Shown here in pieces: positions 22,207 to 30,604 of a stretch of DNA of 33,598 nt; the first letter of the stretch is position 1; the number at the start of each line of letters is the position of its first letter. Both the position numbers and the translations under genes were made by a program. The notes below the pieces were generated by a model, which saw only the letters and a program-made list of their open reading frames with translations, did not search any database and was not told where the DNA came from. The stretch is from Chloroflexota bacterium (GTDB taxonomy: Bacteria > Chloroflexota > Anaerolineae > JAAYEA01), in NCBI GenBank assembly GCA_012689325.1, contig JAAYEA010000119.1:1-33598 (forward strand), in the 5' to 3' direction.

Positions 22207-23598
22207 TCAGGCGCGCAGCCACGGCGGGACCACAAGTCCGGCCTCGCGCCAGGCCGCAGGGTGGCCCAGCACCTCCGCCGTCGGCCCGTCATCCAGCACG
22301 CGGCCTCGACCAAGCAAGATGAGCCGGTCGGCGTAGCGGCTCGCCCAGTCGAGGTCGTGGGTGGCGGCGATGACGACATAGCCCGCCCCGGCCAGAGCGC
22401 GCGCCGCGCCGCCCATGATGGCGCGGTGGCCATCGTCTTGCCCCAGCGTCGGCTCGTCGAGCAGCACCCCGTGCCGGGGACGCCGCATCAGCAGGATAGC
22501 CAGGGCCAGACGCTTCTTCTCCCCCTCGCTCAAAAGGAGCGGCGGCGTCTGCTCGTAGGCGCCCAAGCCCAGCGCCTGCAGCGCCCAGGCGTACAGCGCC
22601 TCATCGGGGCTCGCCAGCCGGTAGCGCATCTCGTCGCGGACCGTCGGGTTGAAAATCTGCCAGTCGGGGTTCTGGAACATCAGCCCCAGCTCGGGCCGGG
22701 CGCCGTCCGCCGCGGCGATGCGCCCCCCGTGGGGGTGCAATCCGGCCAGCGCGCGCAACAGGGTCGTCTTGCCCACGCCGTTGCGCCCCACCAGCGCCAC
22801 CACCTCGCCGCCGCGCAGCCGCAGGTCAAGGTTGGCAAAGAGCCGTCGCTCCCCGTGTCCTAGCGCCAGCCCCTGGATCAGCACCTCCGCCTCCGCCGTC
22901 AAGGGTAGCGGGGGAGGGTGGGGCAGGTCGGCGGGCGACCACCGGCCAGGCATGGCATAGCGCCGGACGGCTCCACCGTGGAAGTAGGCGTCCCGGTGCT
23001 CGCAGACCACCACCGTGGCGCCTTGCGCCGCCAGCGCGGCCACGTCGGCGACGAACTGGGTCGCGGCGGCGCTGTCCAGCATGGAGAGCGGCTCATCCAG
23101 CACCAGGGCGCCAGGCTCGCGGGCCAGCGCGGCGGCCAGCATGAGGCGTTGCTGTTCCCCGCCGCTGAGGGTGTGGGGCGCGCGGCCGGCCAGCTCGGCC
23201 AGCCCAAAGCGCTCCAGGCCGGTCGCGATCCGGCTGGCGATCTCGGCCCGGGGGAGGCCGAGGTTCTCCAGGCCGAAGGCGAGCTCTTCCTCCACCGTGG
23301 AGGCCAGGCATTGCAGGGCCGGGTTCTGAAAGACCAGCCCCACCCGCTCGGCGAGCTGCCACAGCTCGGCCTGGTCGGTGCGCAGGTCGCCTACCCAGAC
23401 CCGGCCGCCCATCTGCCCGCGATAGAGGTGGGGGATCAGGCCCGCCAGGCAACGCGCCAGGGTGCTCTTGCCGCAGCCGGAAGGCCCGGTGACGACCCAG
23501 GTCTCGCCAGCGGCCGCGGCGAAATCGGTGGCGGCCAGGCCCAGCCCCTGCTGCGGGTAGGCATAACTCAGGCCCTCGGCGCGCAGCGCGATGGACAT
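22207..23598 (-). CDS. ecfA: Fused double ECF ATPase (EcfA-EcfA')
   Basis: This is a 463-residue protein with two complete ABC ATPase domains in one chain. The first has Walker A GPSGCGKS (38-45), signature LSGGEQQR and Walker B LVLDEP; the second has GRNGVGKTT, LSEGEKKR and LLDEP. Such fused pairs energise ECF transporters. The ATG (23598) follows the preceding stop by seven bases. It is the last gene of the Moco biosynthesis unit, whereas its membrane partners EcfT and the S-component are encoded in the next unit (17015-18827). The tup promoter starts directly after its stop, so read-through to that unit would pass the second riboswitch. Confidence 0.92.
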   Translation of the reverse strand: MSIALRAEGLSYAYPQQGLGLAATDFAAAAGETWVVTGPSGCGKSTLARCLAGLIPHLYRGQMGGRVWVGDLRTDQAELWQLAERVGLVFQNPALQCLASTVEEELAFGLENLGLPRAEIASRIATGLERFGLAELAGRAPHTLSGGEQQRLMLAAALAREPGALVLDEPLSMLDSAAATQFVADVAALAAQGATVVVCEHRDAYFHGGAVRRYAMPGRWSPADLPHPPPLPLTAEAEVLIQGLALGHGERRLFANLDLRLRGGEVVALVGRNGVGKTTLLRALAGLHPHGGRIAAADGARPELGLMFQNPDWQIFNPTVRDEMRYRLASPDEALYAWALQALGLGAYEQTPPLLLSEGEKKRLALAILLMRRPRHGVLLDEPTLGQDDGHRAIMGGAARALAGAGYVVIAATHDLDWASRYADRLILLGRGRVLDDGPTAEVLGHPAAWREAGLVVPPWLRA

Positions 23599-23605
23599 GG
23601 CGGCT

Positions 23606-24292
23606 TCAGTCCAGCTTGAGCGGCAGCCAATAGGGATCGCCGCGCTCCACATAAAGAACCGGGCGCCCGTCCCGCAGGGCCGGCCGCAGCTTGCCCCCGG
23701 TCTGGATCAGCCCCTCGGTGATGGGGTTGTCGGCCGTGTCCCGCACCGCCGTGATGCCAGCGGCCAGCACCGCCGCGATCGGCTGCACCCCATCCAGCTC
23801 GCGCATGGCGCCCACCAGGATAAAACGCCCATCCTGTCCGGAAGCCCCCAGCCCGACGGCGGAGAGCGCGCCGATGACGCCATCCTCGGTGCCGCCCAGC
23901 CCGCGCAGGAACAGCCCGTGTGCCGCGGCCAGTTGCCGCGCCTCCTGCTGGCGCACGAGCTCGGTTTGGGCGCGCCGGCCAAAGGCCGTGATGGGCGCTG
24001 GGACGCGGCGTGCGACGCAGACGCCGGGGTCGCTGCCCACGGGGCTGATCTCCCCCACATACTCGGCCACGAACTCGCCCAGCTCGTCCAGGCTGACGTC
24101 GCTCTGCAGGTGCAGGCAGGCAGAGCTGTTGCGCTTGGTCATGGGCACGCGAGGATCGACGAGCAGTTGGTGCCGCGAGATGCCAAAGACGACGCCAAAC
24201 CGTTCCAGGTCGGGAGCCAGTTGCCGCGCCAGCTTGCCGGTGCCACGCTCGAAATCCACCACATCCGTGTCGTCCAGCCCGATATAGATCAT
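23606..24292 (-). CDS. TiaS-like domain protein in Moco operon
   Basis: This is a 228-residue protein. The N-terminus [19 protein letters not shown] matches the IGxDDTD start of the TiaS/COG1571-like fold, a nucleotide-binding domain of tRNA(Ile2)-agmatidine synthetase. Only this domain is present; full TiaS adds RNA-binding parts. It has the SSAC-type segment (MTKRNSSACLHLQ) and a Gly-rich loop (GLGGTEDGVIGALSAVGLG). Its ATG overlaps the MOSC stop by four bases (ATGA). A role in bacterial Moco biosynthesis is not known to me; the co-operon position suggests a cofactor-linked function rather than tRNA modification. Confidence 0.72.
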   Translation of the reverse strand: MIYIGLDDTDVVDFERGTGKLARQLAPDLERFGVVFGISRHQLLVDPRVPMTKRNSSACLHLQSDVSLDELGEFVAEYVGEISPVGSDPGVCVARRVPAPITAFGRRAQTELVRQQEARQLAAAHGLFLRGLGGTEDGVIGALSAVGLGASGQDGRFILVGAMRELDGVQPIAAVLAAGITAVRDTADNPITEGLIQTGGKLRPALRDGRPVLYVERGDPYWLPLKLD

Positions 24293-24750
24293 GCGCCCGC
24301 CTCGCTGGTCGCCGAAAGAACCTCCACGGCGTCCCCCGTCGCCACGCTGCCCGGCTCCAGCACCTTCACAAAGATGCCCTCGCGGGGCATGACGCAATCC
24401 CCGGCCAGGTCATAGATGGCGCACTTGGTGTGGCAGACCTTGCCGATCTGGGTCACCTCCACCAGGGCGCCGCCCAGGCGCAGGCGCGTCCCCACCGGCA
24501 GGGTATAAAGCTCGATCCCCTCGGTGGTGATGTTCTCGGCAAACGAGCCCGGCCGCACCTTGAGCCCCTTGGCGCGCATCTTGTCGATGCTCTCCAGGGC
24601 CAGCAGGCTCACCTGGCGATGCCAATTGCCGGCATGGGCGTCGCCCTCCAGCCCCCAATCCACGCGCAGTTGGCCGGACTTGATATCGTGCTTGGGCACG
24701 CCCTTGCGGCTGCTGACGCAGACCGCGACCACCTTACCTTGTGGGTTCAT
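24289..24750 (-). CDS. MOSC-domain protein
   Basis: This is a 153-residue protein, the size of a stand-alone MOSC domain. The signature reads [22 protein letters not shown] and then [12 protein letters not shown], and the conserved Cys-rich segment is [21 protein letters not shown] proteins bind or transfer sulfur to the molybdenum cofactor. Its ATG at 24750 lies inside the moaC 3' end (17-base overlap) behind GAGAGGACG, a usable Shine-Dalgarno. Confidence 0.9.
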   Translation of the reverse strand: MNPQGKVVAVCVSSRKGVPKHDIKSGQLRVDWGLEGDAHAGNWHRQVSLLALESIDKMRAKGLKVRPGSFAENITTEGIELYTLPVGTRLRLGGALVEVTQIGKVCHTKCAIYDLAGDCVMPREGIFVKVLEPGSVATGDAVEVLSATSEAGA

Positions 24751-25228
24751 GTTCGTCCTCTCGTATCCATTCGCCGCTGCGCCCGCCGCTTTTGCGCAGC
24801 AGGCGGATGTTGTCGATGCGCATGCCGCGGTCCACGGCCTTGCACATGTCATAGATCGTCAGCGCCGCCACCGAGACGGCGGTGAGCGCCTCCATCTCGA
24901 CGCCGGTGACGCCGGCGCACTTGACCCGCGCGGTGACCAGCATGGCGCTGCGCGCCTCGTCGGGCCGGAAATCCACGGCCACCGCGGTGATCGGCAGCGG
25001 GTGGCAGAGGGGGATCAGCTCGGCGGTGCGCTTGGCGGCCATGATCCCCGCCACCCGCGCCACGGCCAGCACGTCGCCCTTGGGCATCCCGCCCTGCTGG
25101 ATCAGCGCCAGCGTCCCGGGCTGCATGAGCACCTCGCCGCCGGCCACGGCCTCGCGCTGGGTGACGGCCTTGTCCCCGACGTCCACCATGCGGGCGTTGC
25201 CCTCGGCATCCAGATGGGTTAGGGGCAT
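24734..25228 (-). CDS. moaC: Cyclic pyranopterin monophosphate synthase MoaC
   Basis: This is a 164-residue protein. The family start [20 protein letters not shown] is followed by conserved [19 protein letters not shown], then [31 protein letters not shown] and the C-terminal LRKSGGRSG. MoaC completes formation of cyclic pyranopterin from the MoaA product. It follows moaA by ten bases and overlaps the MOSC gene. Confidence 0.97.
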   Translation of the reverse strand: MPLTHLDAEGNARMVDVGDKAVTQREAVAGGEVLMQPGTLALIQQGGMPKGDVLAVARVAGIMAAKRTAELIPLCHPLPITAVAVDFRPDEARSAMLVTARVKCAGVTGVEMEALTAVSVAALTIYDMCKAVDRGMRIDNIRLLRKSGGRSGEWIREDEHEPTR

Positions 25229-25238
25229 CTTGTCTCTC

Positions 25239-26237
25239 CTATCCGCCCGTCCGGGACATGAGCCGCTCGCCGGGGGCCACATGGTCTGGGGCATCGTGGC
25301 CGCGGGGCTTGGCCGCGATGGCCTCTCGAAACAGGTCGCGCAAGGCGGCGTCGTCCGCGCCCTGGCGCAAGGCGGCGCGCAGGTCGAGCTCTTGCTTTCC
25401 AAAGAGGCACGGGAGCAGCTTGCCATCAGCGGTCAGGCGCAGGCGGTTGCAGTAGGCGCAAAAGTGGTCGCTAATCGGGCTGATAAAGCCGATGGTGCCC
25501 GCATCCGGGGCATGAGCCCAGCGATAATAGCGGGCCGGGCCGTTGCCCGCCAGCTCGGCCGGCTCCAGGCTCCCCAGCGCCTGCTCGATGGCCTGGCGCA
25601 CCTCGTCGATGGGGACATAGCCGTCGCCGGACCAGTGCGCGCCCTCGCCCAGCGGCATCACCTCGATAAAGCGGACGTTCCAGCCCTGCTCCAGCGAGCG
25701 GCGGGCCATCTCCACCACCTCATCGTCGTTGAGCCCGCGCATCACCACCATGTTCACCTTGACCGGCTCCAGCCCCGCGCGGCGGGCCGCCTCGATGCCC
25801 GCCAGCGTCTCGGCCAGCTCGCCGCAGCGGGTGATCTGGCGGAAACGGTCGGGGCGCAGCGTATCCAGGCTGATATTGACCCGCGTCAGGCCCGCCTCGG
25901 CCAGCGGCGCCGCATACCGGGCCAATAGCGACCCGTTGGTGGTCATGGAGAGGTCCTGCACGCCGGGGATACCGGCCAGCATCCGCACCAGGTCCGTCAG
26001 CCCGCGCCGGGCCAGCGGCTCCCCGCCGGTGAGGCGGACGCGGCGAATCCCCAGCTCGGCGGCGATGCTCACCAAGCGAGCGATCTCCTCGTAGCGCAGG
26101 ATATCGGCGTGTTCCTGTAAAGGCAGGCCCTCGGCGGGCATGCAATAGACGCAGCGCAGGTTGCAGCGGTCGGTCACCGAGACCCGCAGATAGGTGATGG
26201 CGCGGCCCATACGGTCGGCGCAAGGCAAGGAAGACAC
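25239..26237 (-). CDS. moaA: GTP 3',8-cyclase MoaA
   Basis: This 332-residue radical-SAM enzyme catalyses the first step of Moco synthesis from GTP. The N-terminal 4Fe-4S motif is CNLRCVYC, the SAM-binding RLTGGEPL follows, and the C-terminal cluster ligands are [18 protein letters not shown]. It ends in the functional Gly-Gly (SRTGG). GTG at 26237 starts one base after the moeA stop and is preferred for coupling; ATG at 26210 is an alternative. It is followed by moaC. Confidence 0.97.
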   Translation of the reverse strand: MSSLPCADRMGRAITYLRVSVTDRCNLRCVYCMPAEGLPLQEHADILRYEEIARLVSIAAELGIRRVRLTGGEPLARRGLTDLVRMLAGIPGVQDLSMTTNGSLLARYAAPLAEAGLTRVNISLDTLRPDRFRQITRCGELAETLAGIEAARRAGLEPVKVNMVVMRGLNDDEVVEMARRSLEQGWNVRFIEVMPLGEGAHWSGDGYVPIDEVRQAIEQALGSLEPAELAGNGPARYYRWAHAPDAGTIGFISPISDHFCAYCNRLRLTADGKLLPCLFGKQELDLRAALRQGADDAALRDLFREAIAAKPRGHDAPDHVAPGERLMSRTGG

Positions 26238-26238
26238 G

Positions 26239-27456
26239 TTAGTCCACCTCGGGCAGGGTGATCAGGATGGCGACGGCTTCTTGCCCCTGGGCGAAATCGC
26301 TGACCCCCGCGGGCAGCTCCAACAGGGCGTTGGCCCCGGCCATGGACTTGAGCCGGCCGGAGACCTGGACGCCGGTGGTGGCGGCCCAATAGGCCCCATC
26401 GCGCTGGGCGACGACGGCGCGCTGGAACTCGGTGCGGTCAGGCGCGTGACGGATGGCGTGGCTCAGGCGGGCCATAACCCGCGGGCGGCGCAGCCTGGCG
26501 TGCCCGCCCATGATGCGCAGCGCCGGGCGCACCATGTTCTCGAAGGTGACCAGGGAGGAGACGGGAAAGCCGGGCAGGCCAAAGACCGGCTTGCCCTGCA
26601 CCGTCGCAAAGGTGAAGGGCTTGCCGGGGCGGCTGGCCACCTTGCCGAAATGCACCGCGCCCAGCTCCTCCAAGAGCGGCTTAACCAGGTCGCGGGTGCC
26701 CATGGAGACGCCGCCAGAGGTGATCAGCGCGTCGGCCTGGGCCAGGCCGGAGAGCATGGCGGCGCGCAGGGCTTGCTCATCGTCGGGGATGCGGCCCAGG
26801 TGGATCGCCTGGCATCCGGCGGCCTGCACCGCCGCCAGCAGCGCATAGCTGTTCGAGTCGCGGATTTGGCCGGGGCCAGGCTGCTGGTCCGGCGCCACCA
26901 GCTCGTCGCCGGTGGCCATCACCGCCACGCGCGGGCGGGGGTGCGCCAGCACGGCGATCCGCCCCACGGTGGCCAACAAGCCGATCTCGGCAGGGCCCAG
27001 CACCGCCCCGCGCTCCAGGACAACCTCCCCGGCGGCCACGTCTTGTCCGGCCGGGCGCACGTCGCGGCCGGCGGGGACGGCGGCCGTAAAGCGGACCCAG
27101 CCGTCCTGCTCGACGCTATCCTCCACCTTGATCACGGCATCCGCGCCCTCGGGCAGCGGCGCGCCGGTCATGATGCGCGCGGCGGCGCCTGGCTCGACGC
27201 GCAGAGGCAACTGGCGCCCCGCGGTCTGCTCGCCGATCACGCGGCGCGACGGCGTGGCGTCCGCGGCGATCACGGCATAGCCGTCCATGGCCGAGGCGGC
27301 GAAGGGGGGCATGTTTTCCGTGGCCTGCACGTCCTGCGCCAACACGCAGCCCAGGGCCTCGGCGAGCGGGATGAGCCGAGGCGGCAGCGGCCGCACGGCG
27401 GCGGCGATGCGCCGCCAGGCCTCGTCGAGGCTGATGGTCGGGTAATCTTGCGACAT
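26239..27456 (-). CDS. moeA: Molybdopterin molybdenumtransferase MoeA, second copy
   Basis: This 405-residue MoeA inserts molybdate or tungstate into adenylylated molybdopterin. The N-terminus ISLDEAWRRIAAAVRPL, the loop NMPPFAASAMDGYAV, the nucleotide-binding-like DALITSGGVSMGTRDLV and the C-terminal beta domain are all present. It begins 61 bases after the first moeA. In organisms with two MoeA, one may handle tungstate; sequence alone does not say which. Confidence 0.96.
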   Translation of the reverse strand: MSQDYPTISLDEAWRRIAAAVRPLPPRLIPLAEALGCVLAQDVQATENMPPFAASAMDGYAVIAADATPSRRVIGEQTAGRQLPLRVEPGAAARIMTGAPLPEGADAVIKVEDSVEQDGWVRFTAAVPAGRDVRPAGQDVAAGEVVLERGAVLGPAEIGLLATVGRIAVLAHPRPRVAVMATGDELVAPDQQPGPGQIRDSNSYALLAAVQAAGCQAIHLGRIPDDEQALRAAMLSGLAQADALITSGGVSMGTRDLVKPLLEELGAVHFGKVASRPGKPFTFATVQGKPVFGLPGFPVSSLVTFENMVRPALRIMGGHARLRRPRVMARLSHAIRHAPDRTEFQRAVVAQRDGAYWAATTGVQVSGRLKSMAGANALLELPAGVSDFAQGQEAVAILITLPEVD

Positions 27457-27517
27457 TTCGCTTATCCTATCGCGCGGGCGGAGCGGCCGCGCGCCTGTCT
27501 TTTCGTGTCCCTCGCGG

Positions 27518-28750
27518 TCAATCCAATAGCAGCACGCGCACCGGGCTGCCCGCGGGCAGGTGCGCCACGTCCTCCGGGATGATCGCCAGCCCGTCGGCCT
27601 GCACCATCGAGCTGACGATCCCTGCGCCCTGGTCGCCGGTCAGCTCGGCGAGCCAGCCCTCGCCTTGGCGGGCCAGCCGCACGCGCAAGTAGTGGCGGCG
27701 GCCGTCCTTGCGGGCGATGGGCTCGCGCAGCGTGGCCAGCACCGAGGGCCACTCCCAGGTGGTGTGCCCCGCCATCTTGCGGATGGCCGGGCGGCCCAAC
27801 AGGGCGAGGCTGACCATGGCGGCGACGGGGTTGCCCGGCAGCCCCAGCAGCGGCGTCCCGCGGATGGCGCCAAAAGCCACCGGCCGCGCCGGCTTCATGT
27901 TGACCCACCAAAAGTCGATCCGCCCGGCGGCGGCGAGGACTTGCTTGACCAGGTCGAAATCCCCCGCCGAGACGCCGCCGGAGGTGACCAGCAAGTCGGC
28001 GCCCAGCGCCAGGCCCTCCTCGAGCTTGGCCGCCAGCTCGTCGCGACGGTCGCGGGCGAGGCCGAGCAACAGCGGCAACCCGCCCCAGCGCGTCACCTGC
28101 GCCGCGCAGGCATAGCTGTTGATGTTGCGAATCTGCCCCGGGGCCACCGGCTCGCCCAGGTCGGCCACCTCATCGCCGGTGGCCAGGATCGCCACCCGCG
28201 GGCGCCGCACCACCTGGACCGTCGCGCGGCCCGCCAGGGCCAGCATGCCGATCTCGGCGGGGCGGAGGCGCGCGCCGGGTTGCAGCACCGTCTGGCCCTG
28301 ACGCACATCCTCGCCGGCGGCGCGGACGTTGCGCCCGCGCGGGTCGGCTACATATATCTCCACCGTGTCGCCGCTCTGGCGAGTATCCTCGAAGCGCACC
28401 ACCGTGTCCGACCCGGCGGGGACCGGGGCGCCGGTCATGATGCGCAGCGCCTCGCCAGGGCCGACGAACAAGGGCGAAATCTGCCCCGCCGCCAGCTCGC
28501 CGATGACGCGCAGGCGCGCGGGGGATTGCTGCGTCGCGTCGCGGATGTCCTCGGCGCGCAGGGCATAGCCGTCCATGCCCGAGTTGGCCAGCGGCGGCAC
28601 GTCCATATCGGCGACGATCGGCTCGGCCAGCACGCGGTCCAGCGCCTGCAACAGGGGCACGGATTCGGCCTCCAGAGGGCGCACCAGGGCCAGCACCCGC
28701 TCCTGGGCCTCTTCGACGCTGAGGACCGGATAGCGCTCGCGATCAGCCAT
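27518..28750 (-). CDS. moeA: Molybdopterin molybdenumtransferase MoeA, first copy
   Basis: This is a 410-residue MoeA, paralogous to the next gene. Its features are VLSVEEAQERVLALVRPL, MDVPPLANSGMDGYAL, LLVTSGGVSAGDFDLV, LLGLPGNPVAAMV and a full C-terminal domain (VLLLD end). The ATG overlaps the mogA stop by eight bases, so it is co-translated with mogA. Confidence 0.96.
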   Translation of the reverse strand: MADRERYPVLSVEEAQERVLALVRPLEAESVPLLQALDRVLAEPIVADMDVPPLANSGMDGYALRAEDIRDATQQSPARLRVIGELAAGQISPLFVGPGEALRIMTGAPVPAGSDTVVRFEDTRQSGDTVEIYVADPRGRNVRAAGEDVRQGQTVLQPGARLRPAEIGMLALAGRATVQVVRRPRVAILATGDEVADLGEPVAPGQIRNINSYACAAQVTRWGGLPLLLGLARDRRDELAAKLEEGLALGADLLVTSGGVSAGDFDLVKQVLAAAGRIDFWWVNMKPARPVAFGAIRGTPLLGLPGNPVAAMVSLALLGRPAIRKMAGHTTWEWPSVLATLREPIARKDGRRHYLRVRLARQGEGWLAELTGDQGAGIVSSMVQADGLAIIPEDVAHLPAGSPVRVLLLD

Positions 28751-29231
28751 GCTTGTGCTCCAAATCGCGCCCCTGGATCATCTGCACGGCGTGGGGCAGG
28801 ATGGGAGCCAGCGTCTCCATCCCCTCGCGCACGGCCTTGAGGCTGCCGGGTAGGTTGACGATGAGGCACTTCCCGCGGATGCCCGCGATCCCGCGGCTCA
28901 GCACCGCCAGGGGCGTCTTCTTATACCCCTCGAAGCGCAGCGCCTCGGCCAGGCCCGGCAGATCGCGCTCGATGACCGCGCGGGTGGCCTCCGGCGTGCG
29001 ATCGCGGGGCGCCGGGCCAGTGCCGCCGGTGGTGACGATGAGGTCCATGCCGAGCTGATCAGCTAGCTCCACCAAGGCGCCAGCGATCATCTCGGGCTCG
29101 TCGGGGACCAGACGCATGGCCGCCACCTCGGCGCCCATCCGCGCCAAGGCCTCGGCCAGCGCCGGGCCGCTGGTGTCCTCGCGCTGCCCGGCGTAGCCCT
29201 TGTCGCTCACGGTGATCACAGCTGCACGCAC
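28743..29231 (-). CDS. mogA: Molybdopterin adenylyltransferase (MogA/MoaB family)
   Basis: This is a 162-residue protein of the MogA/MoaB family, which adenylylates molybdopterin before metal insertion. The conserved parts are AAVITVSDKGYAGQREDTSG, IVTTGGTG (the nucleotide-binding loop) with APRDRTPEA, and NLPGSLKAVREG. GTG at 29231 is chosen because GGGAGGG lies just upstream. It is the first gene after the riboswitch terminator and overlaps moeA. Confidence 0.95.
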   Translation of the reverse strand: MRAAVITVSDKGYAGQREDTSGPALAEALARMGAEVAAMRLVPDEPEMIAGALVELADQLGMDLIVTTGGTGPAPRDRTPEATRAVIERDLPGLAEALRFEGYKKTPLAVLSRGIAGIRGKCLIVNLPGSLKAVREGMETLAPILPHAVQMIQGRDLEHKHG

Positions 29232-29249
29232 TGCACCCTCCCTCGAAAC

Positions 29250-29284
29250 AAAAAAGCCGACGCACTCGCAGGGAGAACGTCGGC
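29250..29284 (-). terminator. Intrinsic terminator of the mogA leader
   Basis: On the minus strand GCCGACG (29284-29278) pairs with CGTCGGC (29262-29256) around a 15-base loop, followed by TTTTTT. It stands between the riboswitch and the mogA Shine-Dalgarno. Confidence 0.85.
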
Positions 29285-29289
29285 AGGGC

Positions 29290-29446
29290 AAACACACAGG
29301 CCGATTCTCCTTCTCAGACACGGAGGGCATGGGCGTTTCCCCCCATACCTTTGGCCGCCTCGAAAAAGCGGCACGACGACCGCACGCCGTGGATTGCTCG
29401 GTAGGCGGAGCGGTTCGGAGAACCTTCGGATGCGCCGATCCGAATC
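29290..29446 (-). ncRNA. Moco-riboswitch-like leader (mogA operon)
   Basis: This leader begins near 29446. Two short hairpins (TTCGGAT/ATCCGAA; GGTTC/GAACC) lead to the core: an 8-bp stem GGTATGGG/CCCATGCC closing on a GGAAAC loop (29326-29349), then a CTCC/GGAG hairpin (29307-29325) with GTGTCTGAGAA loop. The same core occurs before tupB. It fits the Moco RNA motif upstream of Moco genes. Boundaries are approximate. Confidence 0.75.
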
Positions 29447-29452
29447 GCGCTG

Positions 29453-29481
29453 ATTATAGCATGGAAGGGCCGAGGGGTCAA
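29453..29481 (-). promoter_or_regulatory. Promoter of the mogA-moeA-moaA operon
   Basis: TTGACC (29481-29476), 17-base spacer and perfect TATAAT (29458-29453) on the minus strand. The start near 29446 opens the riboswitch leader. Confidence 0.8.
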
Positions 29482-29603
29482 AGCGCCCGGAAGGCACGCA
29501 GCTTCCCTCGGCCCTGCAAACCTGGTAACCGCGCATTTGCCGAGGGTGACGGATTAGCTACCATGAGATCACGGCCGGGGGGCGCAAAGGGCGTCCAGAG
29601 GAA

Positions 29604-29633
29604 TTGACACCGAGCCGAGATGTGGAGTATCAT
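29604..29633 (+). promoter_or_regulatory. Promoter of the zinc-ribbon gene
   Basis: TTGACA (29604-29609) and TATCAT (29628-29633) with an 18-base spacer. The leader to the ATG at 29744 is about 100 bases. The rest of the interval 29482-29743 shows no gene. Confidence 0.55.
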
Positions 29634-29743
29634 GGTCACAGAAGCGTGCAACTCCCGACGTCGACTTTTCGTGTCCGGCGCAGGGAGACCGTGCCGCCGC
29701 AAGCCCCGATGACAAGAGCTGATCAACCCTGGGAGATGAACCA

Positions 29744-30481
29744 ATGACAACTCGGATGCCTCGCTACGATGTGCGCAATGATGGGATGGGCCCGTATGCG
29801 GTCTTTTACTGCGAAAAGTGCGACCGCGAGTTTCGCAGCACGCCCAGCGTGGGCGGCACCATCGCCAAGGAGGTAGGGCGCAGCGCCCTGGGCGGGCTCT
29901 TGCGCAACGTGCCGATCGTCGGCTCCATGGCCGACCGCGCGCTGGATGACAATCGCTACACCACCACGATGACGCAGACGCAACTGGACGCCGCCTGGGC
30001 CCAGGTCGAGTCTCGCTTTCACGAGTGCCCGACCTGCAACATGGTCTGCTGCCCCAGCTGCTGGGATGCCCAGGCGGAGACCTGCAACGACGACTCTCCG
30101 CGCAGCGAAGAGATCGCCGAAGCGCAGGCGGAGCAGGCCGCCGGCGTGCTGAAAGGCATCGCCAGCGCCTTTGGCATCGATCAGGCGATCAAGAGCGCCG
30201 CCGAGGCGGCCAAGACGGCGAGCGCGAACATGGCCCGCTGCAGCAAATGCGGCAAGCCGCAGCCGCCGGGCACCAAGTTCTGCTCCGAGTGTGGCGGCCC
30301 GGTGGTGCAGCCCGCAGCGGCAGCCAAGTGCCCCAAGTGCGGCGCGGAGGTCAAGGGCGGCAAGTTCTGCGCCGAGTGCGGCGCCAAACTGGAGCCCGCG
30401 CCGACCGTCTGCCCCAACTGCGGCAAAGAGACCAAGGGCGCCAAGTTCTGCCCGGAATGCGGCACCAAGACCGGGGCGTAA
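29744..30481 (+). CDS. Multi-zinc-ribbon protein
   Basis: This is a 245-residue protein. The N-terminal part has CxxC motifs (CEKC, then CPTCNMVCCPSCWDAQ). The middle is a Gly/Ala-rich helical stretch (VLKGIASAFGIDQAIKSAAEAA). The C-terminus holds three zinc ribbons in a row: CSKCGKPQPPGTKFCSECG, CPKCGAEVKGGKFCAECG, and CPNCGKETKGAKFCPECG. Such proteins are common in Chloroflexota and Actinobacteriota; their role is unknown and may be protein-protein or nucleic-acid contact. It has a Shine-Dalgarno (GGGAG) and its own promoter. The following GH2 gene is 123 bases downstream. Confidence 0.9.
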   Translation: MTTRMPRYDVRNDGMGPYAVFYCEKCDREFRSTPSVGGTIAKEVGRSALGGLLRNVPIVGSMADRALDDNRYTTTMTQTQLDAAWAQVESRFHECPTCNMVCCPSCWDAQAETCNDDSPRSEEIAEAQAEQAAGVLKGIASAFGIDQAIKSAAEAAKTASANMARCSKCGKPQPPGTKFCSECGGPVVQPAAAAKCPKCGAEVKGGKFCAECGAKLEPAPTVCPNCGKETKGAKFCPECGTKTGA

Positions 30482-30604
30482 CCGCCCATTCGGCTCGGCA
30501 AGCGACGGCCAAGACCCACATCCTTTCGGCAGAGAGATTGCCGCTCTCTGCCGAACTGCTTGTCAGGATAGAGCGTGGACCAACAGGAAAGGTGGAACGC
30601 CGAT

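Noticed and set aside
26194-28840. Long plus-strand frames opposite both moeA genes and moaA
   Set aside because: They are antisense to conserved enzymes and have low-complexity His/Gln/Arg/Gly composition.
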